From positions 181,414 through 245,413 of the forward strand of contig NZ_JAOQJC010000006.1 of the NCBI RefSeq assembly GCF_025567625.1: a stretch of DNA of 64,000 nucleotides, in the 5' to 3' direction. Positions 9,131 through 17,286 of the stretch are shown here, in pieces. A program made the position numbers and the translations under genes. Position 1 is the stretch's first letter; each line of letters begins with the position of its first letter. The notes under the pieces are model-generated. The model ran no database searches and was not told where the DNA came from. It was given only the letters and a program-made list of their open reading frames with translations. The stretch comes from Paenibacillus sp. J5C2022 (lineage in GTDB: Bacteria; Bacillota; Bacilli; Paenibacillales; Paenibacillaceae).

Positions 9131-9362
9131 CGGAGCTCCAGTGCAGGATTCATACACTAGCCCGGCTCGCACGCCTCTTTTCGGAGCTCCAGTGTAGGAT
9201 TCCTACACTAGTCTGGCCCGCACGCGCACTTTCAGTGCTCCAGTGCAGGATTCATACACTAGCCCGGCTCGCACGCCTCTTTTCGGAGCTCCAGTGTAGG
9301 ATTCCTACACCAGTCTGGCCCGCACGCACCCTTTCGGCGCTCCAGTGTAGGATTCCTACACT
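9131..9362. repeat. 51-bp tandem array with a 19-bp palindrome, five copies
   Basis: Five palindromes begin at 9140, 9191, 9242, 9293 and 9344, an exact 51-bp period. Copies 2, 4 and 5 are the perfect inverted repeat AGTGTAGGATTCCTACACT (copy 4 has one end change); copies 1 and 3 are the imperfect AGTGCAGGATTCATACACT. The spacers also alternate (AGCCCGGCTCGCACG, AGTCTGGCCCGCACG), so the true unit is a 102-bp dimer. Located between the glyA terminator and the upstream region of oppA. Confidence 0.9.
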
Positions 9363-9430
9363 ATTATGATTCACAGGTCGCTCCTCTACCTTCTGTTATT
9401 CAACTCGAACTTTATAAACTCTATATCATT

Positions 9431-9465
9431 AAACAAAAAACGCCCCGGCACGAAACCGGGACGTT
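9431..9465 (-). terminator. Rho-independent terminator after glyA
   Basis: On the minus strand AACGTCCCGG and CCGGGGCGTT form the stem, followed by TTTTTTG. It lies 16 bp beyond the glyA stop and separates glyA from the repeats and opp. Confidence 0.88.
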
Positions 9466-9480
9466 CATCAACATTCAATA

Positions 9481-10728
9481 TTAGTATTTCAACTCGGGAT
9501 AGAGAGGGAATCTCGATGTCAGTTCCCTTACTTTGCCACGCGCTTGCTCCTTCACTGCAGCATCCTCAGGCTGCTTCAATACCGTGGCAATAATGTCTGC
9601 GATAGCCTTCATAGCTTCTTCATCCATGCCGCGAGTCGTCGCGGCCGGCGTGCCGATCCGGATTCCGCTTGTGACGAACGGGCTCGTCGGATCGAACGGT
9701 ATCGCATTCTTGTTCACCGTAATGCCGATTTCATCCAGCACATGCTCGGCGGCTTTGCCTGTAATGTTCAGATTGCGAGTATCGATCAGCATCAAGTGAT
9801 TGTCCGTTCCGCCGGAGACGATATTGATGCCTTTCGCCATCAGCTCTTCCGACAATACCTTCGCATTTCTCACCACATTCTGCGCGTATTGCTTGAAGGA
9901 AGGCTGCAGCGCTTCGCCCAATGCTACCGCTTTGGCTGCGATGACATGCATAAGCGGACCGCCTTGAGAGCCTGGGAAGACCGCCTTGTCGATCGCCGCC
10001 GCCCATGCCTTCCGGCACAGAATCATGCCGCCGCGAGGTCCCCGCAGCGTCTTGTGCGTCGTCGTAGTCACGAAGTGGGCATGAGGAACCGGATTCGGAT
10101 GCAACCCTGCAGCGACAAGCCCGGCAATATGCGCCATATCCACCATGAACAGAGCGCCGACATCGTTCGCGATAGCCGCCAGCTTCTCGAAGTCGATAAT
10201 GCGCGGGTACGCGCTTGCGCCTGCCACCAGCATCCGAGGACGATGTTTGAACGCCAGCTTGCGCACTTCTTCATAATCGATCGTGAAGGAATCTTCCTGC
10301 ACGCCGTAGGCTACGAAGTTGTAGAGCAAGCCGGAAGCGTTGACCGGGCTGCCATGTGTCAGGTGTCCGCCATGCGCCAGGTTCATGCCAAGCACCGTAT
10401 CGCCAGGCTTCAAGGCAGCCAGATATACTGCCATGTTCGCTTGCGCGCCGGAATGCGGCTGCACGTTGGCATGCTCGGCTCCGAATAGCTCCTTCGCGCG
10501 GTCGCGTGCAATATCCTCCACGATATCGACATGCTCGCAGCCGCCATAGTAGCGCTTGCTCGGGTATCCTTCCGCATACTTATTCGTCAGAACAGAACCC
10601 GCTGCTTCCAGTACTGCCTCGCTGACGATATTCTCCGATGCGATCAACTCGATGTTGTCGCGCTGACGCTGCAGCTCCAGTCCTAGTGCCTTCAGTACTT
10701 CGGGATCTTGCTTGCGTAGTTGCTCCAC
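9481..10728 (-). CDS. glyA: Serine hydroxymethyltransferase
   Basis: PLP enzyme converting serine and tetrahydrofolate into glycine and 5,10-methylene-THF. Signatures are [32 protein letters not shown], the PLP-lysine motif [14 protein letters not shown] and a C-terminal [13 protein letters not shown] at 10728 is chosen because GGAGG lies 8 nt upstream; a TTG at 10734 would have only 3 nt. The 415-residue protein is full length. It follows ywlG by 75 bp, as in Bacillus, and ends at a strong terminator. Confidence 0.97.
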   Translation of the reverse strand: MEQLRKQDPEVLKALGLELQRQRDNIELIASENIVSEAVLEAAGSVLTNKYAEGYPSKRYYGGCEHVDIVEDIARDRAKELFGAEHANVQPHSGAQANMAVYLAALKPGDTVLGMNLAHGGHLTHGSPVNASGLLYNFVAYGVQEDSFTIDYEEVRKLAFKHRPRMLVAGASAYPRIIDFEKLAAIANDVGALFMVDMAHIAGLVAAGLHPNPVPHAHFVTTTTHKTLRGPRGGMILCRKAWAAAIDKAVFPGSQGGPLMHVIAAKAVALGEALQPSFKQYAQNVVRNAKVLSEELMAKGINIVSGGTDNHLMLIDTRNLNITGKAAEHVLDEIGITVNKNAIPFDPTSPFVTSGIRIGTPAATTRGMDEEAMKAIADIIATVLKQPEDAAVKEQARGKVRELTSRFPLYPELKY

Positions 10729-10803
10729 TCTCAATTCCTCCTTATATTTGAGGCGAGTTCATACGGCATGCTTATGCCATATGCTCGCTGATTCACTGGT
10801 TCG

Positions 10804-11409
10804 TTATTCACAATGATGCGCAGATTGCCTCTCCGTCAGCTGCTGTTCGGACATCCGGTACTGCGCCCTCTCCCCGCCAATCAGCTTCGGCCTTGTATAA
10901 GCCATCGTGACATGGGCGGCGCCGATGGAGCGAATCGTCGGCCTCACGGGTACGGCAACATGACGCAAGTGCATGCCGATGAACGTATCGCCTATATCAA
11001 TGCCCGCATGTGCCCGCACGGCTTCCACGAGACAAGGCGCAACGAACCGGCTGTAGGCGTAGGCAGCCATGGAGCCGCCCGCCTTCGGTACGGGGACGGC
11101 ATGGACAGGTTCGAGGCTATGTGCTTCAACGGCCGCCTGCTCTATGACAAGCGCTCGATTCAAGTGCTCGCAGCACTGATAGACCGGAACGAACGGAATA
11201 CGGGCTCGGACCGCCTCCACTCCGGCGAATATGCTCTCCGCCACTTGCAGCGCTCCTGCCGTTCCGATCCGTTCGCCCAGCACCTCGCTCGTACTTGCTC
11301 CGACGACTAGCAGCTGGCCGGCTTGCAGCCCGCCCGCTTCTATTAGTTCCTGAACGATTCGTTCAACATCCGCAGACCAGCCCGAATGGCTCGATTCATC
11401 TATTCCCAT
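10804..11409 (-). CDS. ywlG: YwlG-family protein (DUF436, TIGR01440)
   Basis: Conserved Firmicute protein of unknown biochemical function, 201 residues. Recognisable are the LVVGASTSEVLGERIGTAG segment, PVYQCCEHLNRALV with a Cys pair, PKAGGSMAAYAYS and DTFIGMHLRHVAVPVRP, all conserved in the family. It is always found in the rpiB-ywlG-glyA neighbourhood, and it lies 39 bp after rpiB here. The residues suggest a small-molecule or metal site but no reaction is known to me. Confidence 0.88.
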   Translation of the reverse strand: MGIDESSHSGWSADVERIVQELIEAGGLQAGQLLVVGASTSEVLGERIGTAGALQVAESIFAGVEAVRARIPFVPVYQCCEHLNRALVIEQAAVEAHSLEPVHAVPVPKAGGSMAAYAYSRFVAPCLVEAVRAHAGIDIGDTFIGMHLRHVAVPVRPTIRSIGAAHVTMAYTRPKLIGGERAQYRMSEQQLTERQSAHHCE

Positions 11410-11448
11410 AAGCCGACTCCTTCCGTTAGAGCGCGAATGACCACCGCA

Positions 11449-11907
11449 CTAGGGATGGATGGAGAACTTCTTCTCCAGCTGCATCACTTTGTTAACCCGT
11501 CCGATATGACGCTCACCTTCAGAGAACGGCGTCTCCAGCCATATGCGCACAATATCCATTGCAACGCCCGGACCGATGATGCGCTCACCCATGGCAAGCA
11601 CATTCGTATCATTATGCTCCCTAGTCGCTTGCGCGGAGAAGTGGTCGTGCACAAGCGCGCAGCGAATGCCGGGATACTTGTTCGCCGCGATTGACATGCC
11701 AATGCCGGTGCCGCAGATGAGAATGCCTCGATCGGCCTTCCCTTCCGTCACCATCTCGCAGACAGGCAACGCATAGTCGGGATAATCGACGGATTGCTCG
11801 CAATTGCAGCCGACATCTACAATTTCGTGACCAATAGATTGAATAAGAGGAACGATTACATCCTTTAACCGGTATCCTGCGTGATCAGCACCAATTGCAA
11901 TTTTCAA
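11449..11907 (-). CDS. rpiB: Ribose 5-phosphate isomerase B
   Basis: Interconverts ribose 5-phosphate and ribulose 5-phosphate in the pentose phosphate pathway (LacAB/RpiB family). Motifs are KIAIGADHAGYRLKD, DYPDYALPVCEMV and GILICGTGIGMSIAANK, with the catalytic Cys in the last. A TTG start at 11907 is chosen because AAAGGG lies about 7 nt upstream; a GTG at 11916 abuts that site. 152 residues. Order ywlE-rpiB-ywlG matches Bacillus, but a terminator precedes it, so it may have its own promoter. Confidence 0.93.
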   Translation of the reverse strand: MKIAIGADHAGYRLKDVIVPLIQSIGHEIVDVGCNCEQSVDYPDYALPVCEMVTEGKADRGILICGTGIGMSIAANKYPGIRCALVHDHFSAQATREHNDTNVLAMGERIIGPGVAMDIVRIWLETPFSEGERHIGRVNKVMQLEKKFSIHP

Positions 11908-12012
11908 AGTAAACACCCTTTCGCAAAATCATATTGCTGGCATGTGCCCGCAAACGCGCTCATGCTGCATATCCCTCTGCTGATAGTATACCTTGTTCCG
12001 CCGCAAAAAACG

Positions 12013-12050
12013 AAAAAAGAGCAATACATGCACATATGCATGATGCTCTT
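12013..12050 (-). terminator. Rho-independent terminator between ywlE and rpiB
   Basis: On the minus strand AAGAGCA pairs with TGCTCTT and an inner CATGCAT/TGCATG stem extends it, followed by TTTTTTC. The rest of the 316-bp gap 11908-12223 holds nothing else recognised. Confidence 0.8.
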
Positions 12051-12223
12051 TGCCCAGGCGACCGGCCGTATCATCCAATGCTCCACCGTGGTATGCCCAC
12101 TTTCGTCGCCAGTTACATTGGATACTATTATCTTCTCCCTCATCATAGCTCAAACGATGAAAATAATCAATCCATTGACGTAAAGTTGCTTAAAGTGCGT
12201 GTTCAATAAACCTGAACAACTTC

Positions 12224-12793
12224 TTATAGCCGGTCAAGCAGCTTGTCCACCGCTTCTTCGATCTCATCGGAGCAGCTGTTATACAGCGACAACGGACCGC
12301 CGAAGGGATCGGCGATATCGAAGCTGGGAATGCGCCTCTCCAGCTCCAGCAGCCGTGCGCGCTCTGTATCCGACAGCTGGTCTCCCAGCGCCTGCTTCAT
12401 CTGCATATCGGTGTAGAGCCCCTCCAGTTCCGCAATATCACACAATACCGATGCACTCTGTATAGCGTATTCCTTCAAGGTATAGGTCTTGTCCACCGAC
12501 TCCGGATGCCACTGCAGCAATTCACGCTTATGCCCTGACGTCATCGTCAGAATCAGATCCGCCCACCGGATCGCCTCCGTCGTTAAGGACGAAGACGAAC
12601 CGGCATGCAAGACGTCCCGGCGGCGCAGCGCTTCCAGAGAATGTGCCGATATCGGCAATCCGTCAATCGTCGACACGCCGGCAGAGCGCACTTCCACCGG
12701 AACCCCTCTCTCCCGGGCCTTATGCCGCAAGATGGCCTCGGCCATCGGCGAACGGCATGTATTGCCTGTACATACGAATAAAATTCGCTTCAT
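12224..12793 (-). CDS. ywlE: Protein-arginine phosphatase YwlE-type (low-molecular-weight PTP fold)
   Basis: The N-terminal P-loop CTGNTCRSPMAE (Cys8, Arg14) identifies a low-molecular-weight phosphatase. Thr12 sits at the position that in Bacillus YwlE (Thr11) selects phospho-arginine over phospho-tyrosine, so it likely opposes the McsB arginine kinase in the stress response. The general-acid region is FDIADPFGG near the C-terminus. At 189 residues it is about 40 longer than the B. subtilis protein, with extra sequence between HPESVDKTYTLKEYA and the DPFGG loop. Gene order is conserved. Confidence 0.9.
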   Translation of the reverse strand: MKRILFVCTGNTCRSPMAEAILRHKARERGVPVEVRSAGVSTIDGLPISAHSLEALRRRDVLHAGSSSSLTTEAIRWADLILTMTSGHKRELLQWHPESVDKTYTLKEYAIQSASVLCDIAELEGLYTDMQMKQALGDQLSDTERARLLELERRIPSFDIADPFGGPLSLYNSCSDEIEEAVDKLLDRL

Positions 12794-12829
12794 GCTGTCA
12801 TCTCCTTCCTGTTGTGCTTGACGTTATCT

Positions 12830-13378
12830 CTAGGTTATGAACAGAATGCCGAACACGAGCAGAATGGCTCCGCCGCACGCTTCTCCGTACTCCCCCAGAT
12901 TGGCGCTTACCTTGCGTCCCAGCAGCAAGCCCAGCATGGACATAAGTCCGCCGAAAAATCCGAACAGCAGCACGGTCAGCCAAAAATCCGCCCAGAACAT
13001 GCCGAGCGTCACGCCAACCGAAAAGGCGTCTACGCTTACGCTTGCCGCCAGCATGAACAGTCCCCAGCCCGATCGGTGGTTAAAGGACTGTACTTCTTCT
13101 CCTTTAAAGGAGCTGTAAATCATATGGCCGCCCAGCAGCATGAGCAATACGCCGGCCGAAATGGTCGCCACATCGCCGAGCAGACCGCTTACAAGCTGTC
13201 CCGTCAGCATGCCGCCAATCGGCATAATAACATGGAATAACCCGATGACAACGCCCAGCTTGGCGATATCCAGCAGCCGAATACCCTTCAGCCCGATGCC
13301 AAGTCCAAGCGAGAAGGCGTCGAAGCCCAAGGCGACGGCAATAATAAACAGGGTAATGAATCCGCCTGTATATTCCAT
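12830..13378 (-). CDS. mntP: Manganese efflux pump MntP
   Basis: Six-helix membrane protein of the MntP family, exporting Mn2+. Two homologous halves each contain the conserved acidic motif: VALGFDAFSLGLGIG and AASVSVDAFSVGVTLG. The ATG at 13378 is preceded by GGGGGAGA; an upstream in-frame ATG at 13420 is not supported and would add a hydrophilic tail. 182 residues. In B. subtilis the orthologue (ywlD) lies between ywlC and ywlE, as here. yybP-ykoY riboswitch control was not seen upstream. Confidence 0.9.
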   Translation of the reverse strand: MEYTGGFITLFIIAVALGFDAFSLGLGIGLKGIRLLDIAKLGVVIGLFHVIMPIGGMLTGQLVSGLLGDVATISAGVLLMLLGGHMIYSSFKGEEVQSFNHRSGWGLFMLAASVSVDAFSVGVTLGMFWADFWLTVLLFGFFGGLMSMLGLLLGRKVSANLGEYGEACGGAILLVFGILFIT

Positions 13379-13445
13379 CCCACTATCTCCCCCATGTCCA
13401 CATGCGTCTCTACTCAACATATGCGGACAAGGGGGGAAACATGTT

Positions 13446-14498
13446 CTAAGTATTCACAATAAGGTGTCCCGCCGCCTTCGCCAACCGATTCAGCAACGCC
13501 TCTCCGATGCCGCCGTCCGGTACGCACCCTTCGGCCCACATCCGTTCTATCCCTTCATCGTCGAACCGTCGCAACGCCCCATACAGGCGATGAGCCGCTT
13601 CCTCAAGATTCCGCTCGCTGCCGCAATCCTCCACCCGGTCAGCGGTATCATACCTATGAGCCCTCTCGCGAAAAGCGAGAACGCCTGTCTTCACTCCCGC
13701 CGCCTTCGCCTGCATCAGCTTATCGTTAATGTAGGCTGTTACATCGGAAGGGCGACCTCGCACGAGACACAGCTCGCCCTTCGGTGCATAGTGCGTATAC
13801 TTCATGCCGGGCGAACGCGGGGCTTGATCCGCTTCAAGCAAGCCTTCACGAATGATTCGGATATTCGACAGCTCTTCTGCGAGCGACTCCATCGTTACGC
13901 CGCCGGGCCGTAGAATACGCACCGTCCCTTCGTCAACCAGCTCCACGACCGTCGACTCCAGTCCCACACCTGTAGCTCCTCCGTCTACGATACCGTCTAT
14001 TCGTCCCGTCAGATCGTCCGCCACATGGTCGGCCGTCGTCGGACTCGGCCGCCCGGACAGGTTGGCGCTGGGCGCCGCCACCGGGCAACCGGCCTGCCGC
14101 AGCAACTGCAGCGCAAGGGCATGATCCGGCATGCGGACGCCTACGGTCGGAAGGCCTGCCGTCACGAGCGGCGACAGCGCCCCGGTCTTCACCGGCAGCA
14201 CCAGCGTAAGCGGTCCCGGCCAATACTTCTCCATCAGGCGTCTTGCCAGAGGCGGATAAGGCTCTACCAGCCCGTCCAACTGCTCCATATCCGCAATATG
14301 CACAATGAGCGGGTTGTCGGAAGGGCGGCCCTTCGCGCGGAATATGCCCTGCACGGCATCGTTATCCGCCGCATTGGCGCCCAAGCCGTACACCGTCTCT
14401 GTTGGAAATGCGACCAGCCCCCCGTTCCGCAGCAGTTCCGCCGCTTCTTTCAAGGACTGGGTATGCCCGTTAGCTTGCCATATCTTCGTATCCATCAT
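13446..14498 (-). CDS. ywlC: Threonylcarbamoyl-AMP synthase (Sua5/YwlC)
   Basis: Makes threonylcarbamoyl-AMP from threonine, bicarbonate and ATP for the t6A37 modification of ANN-decoding tRNAs. The YrdC domain occupies about residues 14-205 (GGLVAFPTETVYGLGANA, KGRPSDNPLIVHI, APSANLSGRPSPT, ESTVVELVDEG), followed by a linker and a C-terminal Sua5 domain from about residue 245. 350 residues, the long Sua5 form as in Bacillus. Either of two adjacent ATGs (14498, 14495) could start it. It follows spoIIR by 70 bp. Confidence 0.94.
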   Translation of the reverse strand: MMDTKIWQANGHTQSLKEAAELLRNGGLVAFPTETVYGLGANAADNDAVQGIFRAKGRPSDNPLIVHIADMEQLDGLVEPYPPLARRLMEKYWPGPLTLVLPVKTGALSPLVTAGLPTVGVRMPDHALALQLLRQAGCPVAAPSANLSGRPSPTTADHVADDLTGRIDGIVDGGATGVGLESTVVELVDEGTVRILRPGGVTMESLAEELSNIRIIREGLLEADQAPRSPGMKYTHYAPKGELCLVRGRPSDVTAYINDKLMQAKAAGVKTGVLAFRERAHRYDTADRVEDCGSERNLEEAAHRLYGALRRFDDEGIERMWAEGCVPDGGIGEALLNRLAKAAGHLIVNT

Positions 14499-14568
14499 GT
14501 CTTATATTCAACCTTCATACAATAGTCGTTAATTCAACGCTATTATAACATAATCGCAGGCCGGTCTT

Positions 14569-15267
14569 TCAAAATAACGATTTAATCCAGTCGATCAGCT
14601 TCTGGATCATTTCCCATAAGAAAAATTTCACCTCGGGCGCTTCGCCTGCCGCCGCAGGCTGCTTACCAGCGTCTTGTGCAGCAGACACTATGCCTGCCGA
14701 CGCATCCGCCGAAGAAGATGCCGCCGACGCTTCGCCTGTCGCCGCATCCACGAAGCAGAGCGGAGGGAACAGAACGCACCACCAATTCTGACCGTTGCCC
14801 TCCCCGAGCGTAATGAGCAAAGCTTCATACTCGCCTGCCGGGTATACTTCGTTGCCGTACATTTTCGTAGGAAATTGCACGTTATTCAGCTCCACGGAGA
14901 AGGAATAGGAAAATCCTCTGCTTCTCAGCACCTCCGCTACCGTCTCCTCAATCTCCGGCATATGCTCATGCATCACTGCTCGCGCCTCCTCAATCGTTGC
15001 AGGCTGCGCCGCGTAGCTTCCCATCTGCTTCACGATCGCATCGCGCACAACACGCTTCACCAGTTGATCTGCAGGGGAATCGGAATGGGCGAGAATGCGC
15101 AGGCGGATAGCCTCTTCGGGTATGCTTCCCGCCGTCATGGCGGCGTCGGTCTTCTGGGCTTCCCAGCTCATAATCAACAGAATAATAGCAATAACGATAA
15201 ATCCGTACGAAGAACGATAAGGAAATTTATAAGCGTGAACCGAATAAGTAGAATAATAGCTGGACAT
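14569..15267 (-). CDS. spoIIR: Stage II sporulation protein R
   Basis: Forespore-made signal protein, exported into the intermembrane space, that triggers SpoIIGA to process pro-sigma-E in the mother cell. An N-terminal hydrophobic segment (about residues 21-36) is followed by IPEEAIRLRILAHSDSPADQ, a family hallmark, then YPAGEYEALLITLGEGNGQNWWCVLFPPLCF. The Ala/Ser-rich stretch near residue 185-210 is variable. The ATG at 15267 is preferred, 9 nt after GAGGAG; a GTG at 15273 is only 3 nt away. A sigma-F promoter lies upstream. Confidence 0.94.
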   Translation of the reverse strand: MSSYYSTYSVHAYKFPYRSSYGFIVIAIILLIMSWEAQKTDAAMTAGSIPEEAIRLRILAHSDSPADQLVKRVVRDAIVKQMGSYAAQPATIEEARAVMHEHMPEIEETVAEVLRSRGFSYSFSVELNNVQFPTKMYGNEVYPAGEYEALLITLGEGNGQNWWCVLFPPLCFVDAATGEASAASSSADASAGIVSAAQDAGKQPAAAGEAPEVKFFLWEMIQKLIDWIKSLF

Positions 15268-15332
15268 ATACACAAGCTCCTCTCGCTCGCCCGTCGGCGT
15301 GCCTGCTTGCGTCCCGGAACGTCTCTATCCGT

Positions 15333-15362
15333 CATTATGCCCGGCATGATAAGTCTGTAAAC
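15333..15362 (-). promoter_or_regulatory. Sigma-F promoter of spoIIR
   Basis: On the minus strand GTTTA (15358-15362; consensus GYATA) is followed after 15 nt by GGGCATAATG (15333-15342), a full match to GGNNANAHTR. spoIIR is a known sigma-F target, so the assignment is consistent with biology. Confidence 0.72.
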
Positions 15363-15442
15363 CTCGCAACTCTATGAAACTTTCTTTTTTGGGATGAGGT
15401 CCGCTATAATGGCTTCACAAAGATTGCGGAAGAGGTGACGAA

Positions 15443-16336
15443 TTGGACATTTCACCGGTCTATAGACAGTATTACGGATTATTGCATCGGCTTGCCTATA
15501 AAATGCTGGGTTCTTACAGTGATGCGGAGGATATGGTGCAGGAGGTGTTCGCTCGATACTATCGGCTGGAGGAGCAGGATGTTCGGCATGAGAAGGCATA
15601 CTTGGTAAGAATGGTGACGAACCGCTGCCTCAACTTCATCAAATCGGCGCGCAAGCAGCGGGAAGTCTACACGGGCATCTGGCTGCCGGAGCCGCTTGTA
15701 ACCGCCTATACAAGCAGTCAGGAGCCTGGGGACCGGCTGGAGCGGCAAGAAGAGATGACTTATGCGATGCTCATCATGCTGCAGGAGCTGAGCGGAATGG
15801 AACGAGCAGTGTTCCTGCTGAAGGAAACGCTCGGCTACAGCTATCCGGACATTGCGGAAGCGACGGGGAAGTCGGAGGCGAATTGCCGCAAAATATTCAG
15901 CAGAGCGAAAGCTAAGCTAGGGGAGGGAAGACGAGAACCCGCGCTTCGCGTCCCGAATGCGGACGCTATCGTGAAAGCGTTCATGCATGCTTCGGAAACG
16001 GGAAACAAGGAAGCGCTGCTTGAGTTGCTTGCGGCGGATGTCGTCATGAAAAACGACGGGGGAGGAAAAGTGCGCACCGCAATATTCCCCATTATGGGCA
16101 AGGAGCGCGTTGTCGCGCTTATGTGCGGCATCGTACCGAGAGGATTCCTGGCTGATGGCCATATGCTTGTATTAGTCAATGGATCGCCGGGCGTGGTCAT
16201 TGTGAAGGATGGGGTGGCTGTAACAGTGCTGTCGTTCCACATGGCTGCAGACAGTCGGCGGATCGAATCAATCTATATGATTAAAAATCCGGATAAACTG
16301 GAGCATGTCACAATTCCGGACGCTTCGTTGTCATAG
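15443..16336 (+). CDS. ECF41-type RNA polymerase sigma factor with SnoaL-like C-terminal domain
   Basis: Residues about 1-75 form sigma region 2 (SYSDAEDMVQEVFARYY), about 105-160 region 4 (LSGMERAVFLLKETLGYSYPDIAEATGKSEANCRK), and 170-290 a SnoaL-like extension. Both ECF41 signatures are present: WLPEPL in the linker and DGGGK in the C-terminal domain. In ECF41 factors the extension replaces an anti-sigma factor and modulates activity from within. The TTG start at 15443 has GAGGTG 7 nt upstream. The next gene is a CMD-family protein, the usual ECF41 partner. I could not find the TGTCACA-type ECF41 promoter upstream of either gene. Confidence 0.9.
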   Translation: MDISPVYRQYYGLLHRLAYKMLGSYSDAEDMVQEVFARYYRLEEQDVRHEKAYLVRMVTNRCLNFIKSARKQREVYTGIWLPEPLVTAYTSSQEPGDRLERQEEMTYAMLIMLQELSGMERAVFLLKETLGYSYPDIAEATGKSEANCRKIFSRAKAKLGEGRREPALRVPNADAIVKAFMHASETGNKEALLELLAADVVMKNDGGGKVRTAIFPIMGKERVVALMCGIVPRGFLADGHMLVLVNGSPGVVIVKDGVAVTVLSFHMAADSRRIESIYMIKNPDKLEHVTIPDASLS

Positions 16337-16362
16337 AGATGTAAGCCGCGGCACACTGCTGT

Positions 16363-16663
16363 CGATCATCGATCAACTGCAAGCAGCTTCTGGACCTTTC
16401 GTTGCCGATCATCGATCAACTGCAAGCAGCTTCTAGACGTTTCGCTTCCGATCATCGATCAACTGCAAGCAGCTTCTGGACCTTTCGTTGCCGATCATCG
16501 ATCAACTGCAAGCAGCTTCTAGACGTTTCGCTTCCGATCATCGATCAACTGCAAGCAGCTTCTAGACCTTTCGTTGCCGATCATCGATCAACTGCAAGCA
16601 GCTTCTAGACGTTTCGCTTCCGATCATCGATCAACTGCAAGCAGCTTCTAGACGTTTCGCTGC
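16363..16663. repeat. 43-bp tandem array, seven copies
   Basis: Units starting CGATCATCGATCAACTGC begin at 16363, 16406, 16449, 16492, 16535, 16578 and 16621, exactly 43 bp apart. The right part has two versions (TCTGGACCTTTCGTTGC and TCTAGACGTTTCGCTTC) that roughly alternate. The period is not a multiple of three, so reading through it scrambles the frame and it is not coding. It occupies most of the gap between the sigma factor and its CMD partner. Confidence 0.92.
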
Positions 16664-16789
16664 CGACGCTTAGCTTCAATTGGTTTGCTGTTCATCCATG
16701 CAGCGTCTGCCAGTTGTATTGGCACTGTATCGAGTCGCATTCGACCGTCACTGTCAGCGGCGACATCTCAAATTAGGGAGTGGATATTC

Positions 16790-17227
16790 ATGACGCAAAG
16801 GATGCAAATGAACAAAGTGGTTCCGAAAGGTTACACGGCCATGTTGAACATGGAAAATTATGTGCAGACATCGGGAATCGATAAGACAACATTGGAGCTG
16901 ATCAAGATCAGGGCGTCGCAAATGAACGGCTGTGCGTTCTGCATCGATATGCACACGAAAGACGCGAGGGCGTACGGTGAATCCGAGCGGCGCATCTATG
17001 CGCTGAACGCATGGCGGGAGACGCCATTCTTCACGGACAAGGAGAGAGCCGCCCTGGCACTGACAGAAGCCATTACGCTCATAGCGGATAATCATGTGCC
17101 GGATGCGGTATATGAAGAAGCGGCGCGGCACTATGATCAGGAGGAGATTGGCAACCTGATTATGGCGACCGTCACGATCAACAGCTGGAACCGGATCGCC
17201 ATCAGCACCGGCATGATGCCGGAATAA
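16790..17227 (+). CDS. Carboxymuconolactone decarboxylase / AhpD-family protein
   Basis: 145-residue all-helical protein with the AhpD-like redox motif CAFCIDMH (CxxCxxxH), preceded by LELIKIRASQMNG and followed by RIYALNAWRETPFFTDKERAALALTEAIT, the standard CMD-family core. Such proteins are peroxidase-like or peroxiredoxin reductants; the substrate is unknown. The ATG at 16790 has GGGAG 9 nt upstream; an upstream in-frame ATG at 16685 gives an unrelated extension. It is the likely regulatory target of the adjacent ECF41 sigma factor, although a 43-bp repeat array intervenes. Confidence 0.9.
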   Translation: MTQRMQMNKVVPKGYTAMLNMENYVQTSGIDKTTLELIKIRASQMNGCAFCIDMHTKDARAYGESERRIYALNAWRETPFFTDKERAALALTEAITLIADNHVPDAVYEEAARHYDQEEIGNLIMATVTINSWNRIAISTGMMPE

Positions 17228-17286
17228 GCGGAAGAACAGGGGGAGGGGAGTTGCAAGCCGAAGGGGGACTCGCTATGGCTCACTTT

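Noticed and set aside
8741..9160. 139-codon frame over the 102-bp array
   Set aside because: Open because 102 is a multiple of three; composition is repeat-like (Pro/Ser/His), no ribosome site, no family.
15390..15420. Promoter with TATAAT for the ECF41 gene
   Set aside because: TATAAT is clear near 15400 but no acceptable -35 at 16-18 bp; left out as a feature.
16402..16608. 68-codon frame over the 43-bp array
   Set aside because: Period not divisible by three; translation is scrambled repeat.
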